Source: Streptomyces venezuelae
GTDB taxonomy: Bacteria; Actinomycetota; Actinomycetes; Streptomycetales; Streptomycetaceae
Assembly: GCF_008642375.1 (NCBI RefSeq)
Contig: NZ_CP029194.1
Location: 868,001-932,000 of the forward strand
Length of the DNA stretch: 64,000 nt
Direction of reading: 5' to 3'
The notes beneath the pieces are model-generated. The model saw only the letters and a program-made list of their open reading frames with translations, made no database searches and was not told the origin of the DNA. Both the position numbers and the translations under genes were made by a program. Positions 45,910 through 52,617 of this stretch are shown in pieces (positions within the stretch are counted from its first letter, which is position 1; every line of letters begins with the position of its first letter).

Positions 45910-46207
45910 CACGCCCCCGTAACCTCTGCGGCCCGACAACCCGGAAGCCGTCGAGCCACGGAAGTATAAGGCGATCAAGCTTCGCGCAACCGAGGCGGAG
46001 ACAGCAGCGAACCAGGTCGGCTGACCCTGCATCAGGAACGTCGGCCCACTGCCAGAACCCGACGAGCCGGCCCGCGAGGGTGGACTCACCGGCTCCGGAC
46101 GGGAGACACACGGAGGAGGGGCGGGTGCGCCTGCCGGCAGGCATGTGTCGGGGGCCACACGTCGACCCCTTCGTGTCGCGGACCGTCCCGGTGCCCAGGA
46201 TGAGGTC
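45910..46207. promoter_or_regulatory. Intergenic region between LysR remnant and LLM oxidoreductase gene
   Basis: About 300 bases with no convincing gene on either strand. It presumably holds the promoter for the oxidoreductase gene. No clear operator was picked. Confidence 0.3.
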
Positions 46208-47092
46208 ATGGAGATTGGCATCGCACTGCCCCAGTACGGCACCCACGCCCGCGCCGACCGCATCGCGGCCTTCGCGCGGGACGCCGAGGACGCCGGGTTC
46301 GACTCGTTCTGGGTCGGCGACCGCGCCCTGACCCCGGTCGCCCCCAGCGATCTCTATCCGGGGCACACCCCGGAGAACCCGTACCCCCACCAGTACAAGA
46401 CCTTCCTCGACCCGCTGACCGTGCTCACCGTCGCCGCGGGCGCGACGTCCCGCGCCCGGCTCGGCATGAGCACCCTCAACGGCCCCTGGTACCCGCCGGT
46501 CCTGCTCGCCCGCTCCCTCACCTCGCTCGACCAGGTCAGCGGCGGACGCCTCGACGTCGGTCTCGGCATCGGCTGGCTGCGGGACGAGTACACAGCGGTC
46601 GGCGCCGACTTCGGCCGGCGCGGCGCCCTCCTCGACGAGCTGCTCGACGTCCTCCACGGCTTCTGGACCCAGGAGGAGTTCGGTCACGAGGGGCCCCACT
46701 GGACGATCCCCGTGTCGCATGTCGGTCTGCGCCCCGCCCAGGCCGCGGGACCGCCCGTCCTTCTCGGCGGCTTCAGCCCGGCCGCCCTGCGCCGGGTCGG
46801 CCGCCGGGCGGCCGGCTGGGTCGGCGCCGTCCTGCCTCCGGGGGCGGCCGAGGGCCTTTGGGACGTGGCGCGGCGAGCCGCCGACGAGGCGGGCCGCGAC
46901 CCGGGGACGCTGCGTCGGCAGATCCGGCACAACCCCGCGCCCGGCGCCACGGCGGACGCGATCGCCACCGTGCTCGCGGGCGTGCGGGACACGGGCGCCG
47001 ACGGGTGCTTCGTCGACCTCCAGCAGTCGGTCGACTCGCCTGACGAGGCCCTGGAACTCGGGGCCAAGGTCCTGGGCCTGCTGCGGGGCTGA
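46208..47092 (+). CDS. LLM-class (F420-dependent type) oxidoreductase
   Basis: A 294-residue luciferase-like monooxygenase fold: MEIGIALPQYG at the start, AEDAGFDSFWVGDR, the LTVLTVAAGATSRARLGMST strand, and SGGRLDVGLGIGWLRDEY, which matches the F420/flavin-binding region. The start is ATG 46208 with AGGATGAGG upstream. Actinobacterial members mostly use F420 and reduce or oxidise small metabolites; the substrate is not deducible. It ends just before a strong terminator. Confidence 0.9.
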   Translation: MEIGIALPQYGTHARADRIAAFARDAEDAGFDSFWVGDRALTPVAPSDLYPGHTPENPYPHQYKTFLDPLTVLTVAAGATSRARLGMSTLNGPWYPPVLLARSLTSLDQVSGGRLDVGLGIGWLRDEYTAVGADFGRRGALLDELLDVLHGFWTQEEFGHEGPHWTIPVSHVGLRPAQAAGPPVLLGGFSPAALRRVGRRAAGWVGAVLPPGAAEGLWDVARRAADEAGRDPGTLRRQIRHNPAPGATADAIATVLAGVRDTGADGCFVDLQQSVDSPDEALELGAKVLGLLRG

Positions 47093-47100
47093 GCAGGGCG

Positions 47101-47128
47101 GAGGGGCCCCGGACGTCCGGGGCCCCTC
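47101..47128. terminator. Perfect 14-base inverted repeat between convergent genes
   Basis: GAGGGGCCCCGGAC is followed immediately by its exact reverse complement. It lies 9 bases after the LLM oxidoreductase stop and 89 bases before the end of the convergent FAD oxidoreductase gene. It is probably a bidirectional terminator. Confidence 0.8.
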
Positions 47129-47216
47129 GGTGTGCCGGCCGGGTGCGAAAGGGACCCGCCCCGCCGCGCTCGGTTGATCGGGCCGCGCGGCGATCTGCCG
47201 CCGGAACGCTCAGCCC

Positions 47217-49004
47217 TCAGCCCACGTCGAGCGCGTTCCGCAGACCGAGTCGGTAGCGCAGACGGTCGTGGCGCTTGAGCCCTTCCAGCTCCGGAGCCCG
47301 GAAGAGCGGCCGCACCGTGCAGCGCGCGGCGGGCGAGCCCGTCCGGTCGAGCAGGGCGTTGACGGCTTGGCGGGCGGAGGCGTTGGCGCCTTCCATCGTC
47401 GCCAGGTCGATGTCGACGGCCACGTAGTCGCCGGCCAGGAAGAAGTTGGGGATCTTGGTCGCGGCCTGCGGCCGATGGTGGAAGGTGCCGACCGGATGGA
47501 CGAGGAGCTGGTCCTCGTTGGTCGGGTTCGGCGTGCCGAGGCCGTCGACGCCCGGGTCCAGGAACCAGGAGTGCAGCGCGCTGTCCTTCAGGACCGTGCG
47601 GCCGGTGTCGTTGAACGCGGCCTTCAACTGCGCCCAGACCTCCCGGGCGACCTCCGTGCGCGTGCACTGCTTGGCCGTCTTGCCGTAGAGGATGCCTGGC
47701 CGGTCCCATTCCGAGATGTCCACCGAGAGACAGTCGACGGCGGCTCCGTCGCCGTAGTCGGCGGGGAAATCGCGGGACGGCCAGTGGCGCGCCTGCTGGA
47801 TCGCCGTCAACGACCAAGGGGAGTCGATGCAGTTGGCGTGTCCGGAGAGCAGCGGCGCGTGTTCGGTGAGATAGAACTGGATGCCCGTCATCCAGTCCGT
47901 CTCCAGCTTGTCGCACCGCGCCAGCTGCGGGTCCGCCGCCCGCAGGGCCGCACTCCAGGTCCTCCGGGCGTGCTCCACCGGCATCGCGGAGACGTAGTGA
48001 TCGGCGGTCACCGAGCGGCGGACGCCCTGGGGATCTTCGATGACGGCCGCGCCGATCCGCCCGGAGCCGGAGTCGTAGGCCAGTTCCCTCACGGTCCAGC
48101 CGATGCGGAACTCCACTCCGAGGCTGGCCAGATGAGCCACCCAGGGGTCGATCCAGGCCTCGTTGGTGGGCAGGTTCAGGATCCGGTCGAGGGGCCCGTC
48201 GGCGCCGCGCCCCAAGGCGTTGAAGGCGAAGGCCTCCAGGAGGGTGGCGACCGTACGGGTGCTGGCCTCCTCGGCCTTCGTCGCGACGATGTTGCGGGTC
48301 AGTCCGACGGCCAGGATGCGCTGGTAGTCGTAGCTCATCCGCCCGGCCCGCAGGAACTCCCACCAGGGCGTCCGCTCCCACGCCTCGTCGCGCCGCTCGT
48401 CACAGCTGGTCAGGAAGACGAGGAAGCGGTTGACGAAGTACGCGGCCTCGTGGAGCGGGATGGAGCGGGCGGTGTCGAGGAGCGCTGTCAGGGCGCCGCG
48501 GATCTCGTCGAGGGTGAGTTCGGCGGGACGGTGGCCCGGCCAGGGGAGCGGAATGCGCAGGTCCTCGCGGCCGCCGGTGCGGGCGAAGGACATCTCGGCC
48601 GGGGCGACGAGGTTGTCCCAGACTCCGTTGGCGTTCCCCGGGAAGGGGATGCGCCGCATCGTGTCGGGGAGGTTGTGGTAGATGCCGGGGATGAACCGGA
48701 AACCGTGCTCGGCGGGGAGCGGGCGCCGGCTGCCGCGCGCGCTGTCCGGTACGTCCATGGAGCGGGCTTTGCCACCCAGCGCCCGGCGCTCGTAGACGGT
48801 GACGCGGAAGCCGCGCTCGGCCAGTTCGTGGGCGGCGGTCAGTCCCGCGACCCCACCGCCGAGAACGGCCACGGACTGCGGCGCGGACGGCTCGGCGGCG
48901 GCAGCCTGTGCGGCGCCGGGAGCGACCGCCCCGACGGCGACCGCTCCGGTCGTCGCGGCTACGCCGGCCACGAAGGTGCGTCGTGAGGTGCCCGTACGGT
49001 CCAT
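47217..49004 (-). CDS. Tat-exported FAD-dependent amine-oxidase/phytoene-desaturase-like oxidoreductase
   Basis: A 595-residue flavoprotein. The N-terminus carries a twin-arginine signal (TSRRTFVAGVAA, hydrophobic stretch, AAQAAAA). Next is the dinucleotide fold VAVLGGGVAGLTAAHELAERGF with the ERR acidic end. The C-terminal FAD segment is IPNFFLAGDYVAVDIDLATMEGA. Overall it resembles carotenoid-desaturase/hydroxysqualene-type enzymes rather than classical amine oxidases. AAAGGGG lies seven bases before the ATG. Export by Tat implies folding with FAD before transport and activity outside the membrane. The substrate is unknown; no terpene genes are adjacent. Confidence 0.87.
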   Translation of the reverse strand: MDRTGTSRRTFVAGVAATTGAVAVGAVAPGAAQAAAAEPSAPQSVAVLGGGVAGLTAAHELAERGFRVTVYERRALGGKARSMDVPDSARGSRRPLPAEHGFRFIPGIYHNLPDTMRRIPFPGNANGVWDNLVAPAEMSFARTGGREDLRIPLPWPGHRPAELTLDEIRGALTALLDTARSIPLHEAAYFVNRFLVFLTSCDERRDEAWERTPWWEFLRAGRMSYDYQRILAVGLTRNIVATKAEEASTRTVATLLEAFAFNALGRGADGPLDRILNLPTNEAWIDPWVAHLASLGVEFRIGWTVRELAYDSGSGRIGAAVIEDPQGVRRSVTADHYVSAMPVEHARRTWSAALRAADPQLARCDKLETDWMTGIQFYLTEHAPLLSGHANCIDSPWSLTAIQQARHWPSRDFPADYGDGAAVDCLSVDISEWDRPGILYGKTAKQCTRTEVAREVWAQLKAAFNDTGRTVLKDSALHSWFLDPGVDGLGTPNPTNEDQLLVHPVGTFHHRPQAATKIPNFFLAGDYVAVDIDLATMEGANASARQAVNALLDRTGSPAARCTVRPLFRAPELEGLKRHDRLRYRLGLRNALDVG

Positions 49005-49312
49005 ACCCCAACCCCTTTACCAGCGGTAACCCTACGTCCGACGCAGGAGCATACGACCGTCCCCCGAGTCCCGGAAGCCAAGCGCGGGCACCATTCCCAC
49101 ATGGCGCGATCCCGCCCCTCGCGAGGCAGCCCGACCGCCCGGCGCTCATGGCCCGCATCACCGAATGGCGGCGCCCCAGGACCCCGGCGCTCGGCTTGCC
49201 GCGCCGGCGGGATCGTCGGGATCTGTGGGATCTGTGGGGCCGTTCCGTACTTCCCAGGCCACGTCGTCCTGCTGCCGAGCCAAGCTCACCGCACCGATAA
49301 GGGAGGGGCGGG
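49005..49312. other. 308-base non-coding gap
   Basis: No gene or strong hairpin was recognised. It contains a short GGGATCTGT direct repeat near 49220-49245. It should hold the promoter of the FAD oxidoreductase gene and the transcript end of the PNPOx-like gene. Confidence 0.4.
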
Positions 49313-50122
49313 TCAGGCGGAGACGCTTCTGTTGAACCAGCCGCTGAACTGCTGCTCCCTCGCCGCGGGCGACGCTCGCCGCTCGGCCCTTTCCAGCATC
49401 CTTTCGGCCTCCGCCCGCCAGATGGCCGCGTCCGCGCGGGGCGGCGGCAGGAACGGGCCACGTTCGGCCGCTTCGGCGGCGGCTCCGAAGAAGTCGCCGC
49501 CCTTGCGCTTGAAGTCGTCCGTCCCCCACGCGCGGCCGGCTTCGCGCGGGGGCGCCTTCCGCAGGTGGGGAATGTGTTTGGCGCAGTGGATGTACGCCTC
49601 CTCGACGGCGACCTCCACCCAGACCAGGGCACGGCGGCCGGGTACGGGGTCGTACGCGAGACCGAAGTGCGTACGGCGCATGTCGTCGTCGGCCACGACC
49701 CGCGCCGTGCCGTTGACGTGGAGCCCGATGCGGTCCTGGAGGAAGTCCATCATCAGGATGCCGACGTGGGGGTTCTCCTCGATGTTGCCGAGGCTGGCCT
49801 GGACGCCGTTGCCCCGGTACTCGGGGTAGGCGAGGGTCCGGTCGTCCAGGACGTGGAGAAATCCGGGCGGCCCGGCCCGGAAGGTGTTGTCGCATTCGCC
49901 GTGCCGGTCGGCGGTCGCCAGGAAGAACATCTCCTGCCGTGCCGCGAACTCCCGCATCCGGGTGTTGAGCCGGTCGAGGACCTGGTCGGCGTAGAACCTG
50001 TCGGCGCGTTCGGTGGTGCCCATGCGCTGCTGGACCCGATGTTCGCCGTTACTCCCCGGGCGAGTGGTGCGTACCGGCGCCGCCTGCCGGAGCCCGGCCT
50101 GTTCGCGTTCGTATGTGCTCAA
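49313..50122 (-). CDS. Pyridoxamine 5'-phosphate oxidase-like flavin-binding protein
   Basis: About 269 residues with the split-barrel fold: EMFFLATADRHGECDNTFRAG, FLHVLDDRTLAYPEYRGNG, NPHVGILMMDF and HVNGTARVV, typical of PNPOx-like FMN proteins. The C-terminal ~70 residues are charged and specific to this subfamily. The likely start is TTG 50122, which overlaps the stop of the upstream flavohaemoprotein gene (TTGA) and gives an LSTYEREQAG N-terminus; ATG 50023 (MGTTERADR) is the fallback. Coupling to a haem-flavin oxidoreductase suggests a shared redox or detoxification role. Confidence 0.82.
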   Translation of the reverse strand: MSTYEREQAGLRQAAPVRTTRPGSNGEHRVQQRMGTTERADRFYADQVLDRLNTRMREFAARQEMFFLATADRHGECDNTFRAGPPGFLHVLDDRTLAYPEYRGNGVQASLGNIEENPHVGILMMDFLQDRIGLHVNGTARVVADDDMRRTHFGLAYDPVPGRRALVWVEVAVEEAYIHCAKHIPHLRKAPPREAGRAWGTDDFKRKGGDFFGAAAEAAERGPFLPPPRADAAIWRAEAERMLERAERRASPAAREQQFSGWFNRSVSA

Positions 50123-51576
50123 TTCCTCGCCCCGACCAGTTCTTCGATGGAGTCGTGCCGTATCCGGTGCGCGGGGATGCCGATGTCCACCAGGGTGTCG
50201 ACGCCGCGGCGGATCATGCCGGGCGGTCCCGACAGGTACGCGTCGTACGTGTGCCACGGCCCGTACTCGTACACGGCCTCCGGGAGCCGGGCGCCCAGGC
50301 CGCCGCCGGGGCCGTCGTCGACGACCGGCCGGACGGAGAGCCAGGGATGCGACTGCTGCATCCGGAGCATGGTCTCGATGTCGTACAGGTCGTGGTCCCG
50401 GCGGGCTCCGTAGAACACCTGGACCGAGCGGTGGCGGCCGTGCTGGGCCACGTCCTCGACCAGGGCCTTGATGGGCGCGATGCCGGTGCCGCCGCCGAGG
50501 CACAGCAGCCCGTTGTCGGTGCTGTGGTCCACGGTCATGGATCCGGCGGGGGGACCGAGCCGGATGACGTGGCCCGGGCGGGCGCGGTGCACGAGGGCGT
50601 TGGAGACCCAGCCCGCCGGCACGGCCTTGACGTGGAAGGAGAGCAGGCCGTCGGAGCGGGGTGCGCCGGCGAAGGAGTAGTGCCGCCAGATGCGCGGCCA
50701 CCAGGGGGTCTCCAGGGCGGTGTACTGCCCGGCGAGGAAGGGGTACGGCTGGTCGGGCCGGACCGTCACGACCGCGATGTCGGGCGTACGCATGTCATGG
50801 GCGACGACCTCCGCCCGCCACCAGGCGGGGGCGCGCAGCGCGTCCTCGGCCGCCGCGTCGATCATGATCTGGGAGATCGCGGTGTACGCGGCCACCCAGG
50901 CGGACTCGGTCCTGGGCCCCCAGCTCCGCGGGGCGTGGCGGGAGAGGGCGCCGATGAGGCATTCACCGACGGCGGGATAGTGCTCGGGAAGGGTGCCGTA
51001 CTTCCGGTGCCCGCGGCCCAGACGGGACAGGTACGTGGCCAGGGTGGCGGTGTCGTCCGCGTGGGTCGCGGCGGTGAGCAGCGCTTTGAAGAGGCGGTCG
51101 CGCTGGATGTCCATGGCGGCGGGGAAGAGCTCCCGCAGGTCGGGGTGACGGAGGAAGAGCAGGGAGTAGAAGTGCGAGGTGACCTTGTCGGCGATCGGCT
51201 CGATCTCGGCCATGGTGCGCCGCAGGAGACCTGCGTCGGACGTGTCTTCCGGGGCCAGTGGCGGAGCCGGCGTCGGAGCCGGGGCCGTGGCCTGGGTCGG
51301 ACCCTGCCGCTGAGTCGGAACCTGGGCGGGTGGACCGGGTGCCGTGCGGCTCCGGTCGGCGCTGCCGCCCACGAGGTGTATCCGAGTGAAGGGCCGGCCG
51401 ACCATGCGGCCCTCGGCGTCCCGGTGCCCGTCCTGCCGAGCGTCCTGCTGCCCGCCCTGCTGCCCGTCCCGGGGACGCTGCGGGCCTGCGCCGAACCAGC
51501 CGGCGCTCCGACTGCCTCCGCCGGAGCTGTCACCGGGGCTGTCGCCACCGGCGGACGTAGTGGTCGGAGCATCCAT
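50119..51576 (-). CDS. Flavohaemoprotein-like globin/FAD-NAD(P)H reductase with disordered N-terminal extension
   Basis: A 485-residue protein. Residues 1-100 are Gly/Gln/Asp/Pro-rich and look disordered. A globin domain follows (~105-240) with the proximal His in GRGHRKYG and the PEHYPAVGECL segment. Then comes a ferredoxin-reductase module with the FAD motif RHYSFAG (~305), the NAD(P) motif GGGTGIAPIKA (~370) and a C-terminal GPPGM. Family members oxidise nitric oxide to nitrate using O2. The start is ATG 51576; further upstream codons are not family-like. It is translationally coupled to the PNPOx-like gene. Confidence 0.88.
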   Translation of the reverse strand: MDAPTTTSAGGDSPGDSSGGGSRSAGWFGAGPQRPRDGQQGGQQDARQDGHRDAEGRMVGRPFTRIHLVGGSADRSRTAPGPPAQVPTQRQGPTQATAPAPTPAPPLAPEDTSDAGLLRRTMAEIEPIADKVTSHFYSLLFLRHPDLRELFPAAMDIQRDRLFKALLTAATHADDTATLATYLSRLGRGHRKYGTLPEHYPAVGECLIGALSRHAPRSWGPRTESAWVAAYTAISQIMIDAAAEDALRAPAWWRAEVVAHDMRTPDIAVVTVRPDQPYPFLAGQYTALETPWWPRIWRHYSFAGAPRSDGLLSFHVKAVPAGWVSNALVHRARPGHVIRLGPPAGSMTVDHSTDNGLLCLGGGTGIAPIKALVEDVAQHGRHRSVQVFYGARRDHDLYDIETMLRMQQSHPWLSVRPVVDDGPGGGLGARLPEAVYEYGPWHTYDAYLSGPPGMIRRGVDTLVDIGIPAHRIRHDSIEELVGARN

Positions 51577-52033
51577 CGGTCTGCCTCGCCTCGAGCATCT
51601 TTCGATCGTCTGCGTACGTGGGGTCCGAGTGCACCCCTGCCTCCCTCTCCGTATCGGAATTCCCGGCGTTTCCCTCAGATGTGAAATCCCGTGACACGGC
51701 ACCCGGACGTTCGAACGGGGTCGACCATACCTCCGTCCGCACGCACTCATGAACGGGCCCTTAATCCGCCACGTCGTCACGGCACCGCTGCATTTATGCA
51801 GGTCAGCACGGCGCACGGGCGGAGAACTCGGACCTCGTGACGAGTTACCGACGAGTTCGAGCGATATGCGGAGCCGTTCGCCATAGGCTCATGAGGAAAT
51901 TCCCGACGGAAAAGAAGCAGGGTAGCCGGAACCTCTCACACCGCATTCGCGGATTCTTCACTTCTCGGTGAGATGGAGCAGCCGGCTGTACGCGTTACCG
52001 CTTGCGGCCCGGCAACCGGCGACGGATTCGGTG
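51577..52033. other. Non-coding region upstream of the flavohaemoprotein gene
   Basis: 457 bases without a credible ORF. Parts (for example around 51785-51920) are less G+C-rich than the surroundings, consistent with promoter DNA for the flavohaemoprotein-PNPOx pair. No defined operator was identified. Confidence 0.4.
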
Positions 52034-52360
52034 TCATCGGTTGGCTCGGTCGAACCCGAGTCGTCCGTCGGCCGGTAGGAGGTACCCCTCCCAGCGCTCC
52101 TCGGGGGCGTGGCCGTCGAGCTGTTCCGCGGAGGCTCCGCCGGAGACCTCGAAGCCGATCAGGCCGAGCCGGAACGGAACCTCCTGGAAGATGTCGGCCC
52201 CGATGGCGGCGAGCCGGTCGTCGAGGGTGCGCCGCCACTCGAGGGACACCGGTCCGCCGTCCCGGCCGAACGGGAACCCGACCTCGTCCTGTTCGCCGGG
52301 CTCTCGATCGCCCAGCGCCCACTCCGAGCGGTCCGAACCGAACCGGCAGGCCGATCCGAC
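52034..52360 (-). pseudogene. 5'-truncated coding remnant downstream of the class IV lanthipeptide precursor
   Basis: The minus strand reads a natural-looking protein end: WALGDREPGEQDEVGF, then SLEWRRTLDDRLAAIGAD and IFQEVPFRLGLIGFEVSG, stopping at 52034. Good coding bias begins near 52360, but the only start-like codon is the GTG at 52249, in mid-domain. Either a 71-residue protein starts there or, more likely, the 5' part has been lost. No family was recognised. It is on the strand of, and downstream from, the lanthipeptide genes, so an immunity-type role cannot be excluded. Confidence 0.4.
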
Positions 52361-52433
52361 GGGTGGGGGCCGGCCGCACGCCGGTCCCCACCCTGGGCGG
52401 CCATGGGGGTGCGCCGCCCGGTCACGGGGTGGG

Positions 52434-52559
52434 TCAGCAGCCGCTGGTGAGCCAGCGGCAGGCGGTGATCAGCGCGGCGGCGTGCTCCTCGCCGCGGGCG
52501 TCCTCGGTGCGGACCTCCTCCGGCAGAACCTGCAGGGCATCGATGTCGTACTCCGTCAT
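52434..52559 (-). CDS. lanA: Class IV lanthipeptide precursor peptide
   Basis: A 41-residue peptide starting MTEYDIDALQVLPEE, an acidic helical leader, and ending in the core-like AALITACRWLTSGC. The last 14 residues contain both Cys (34 and 41) and the Ser/Thr (32, 38, 39) needed for two thioether rings. GGAGA stands about nine bases before the ATG. It lies 58 bases downstream of the LanL synthetase gene on the same strand, the expected place for its substrate. Short size, an acidic leader without GG and two Cys near the C-terminus fit class III/IV precursors. The cleavage site cannot be read from sequence. No dedicated protease or ABC exporter is nearby. Confidence 0.8.
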   Translation of the reverse strand: MTEYDIDALQVLPEEVRTEDARGEEHAAALITACRWLTSGC

Positions 52560-52617
52560 GACGGTCTCCTTCTTGGTTGCTTCGACGGGATGCCGGTGGC
52601 CGGCGGCCACCGGACAC

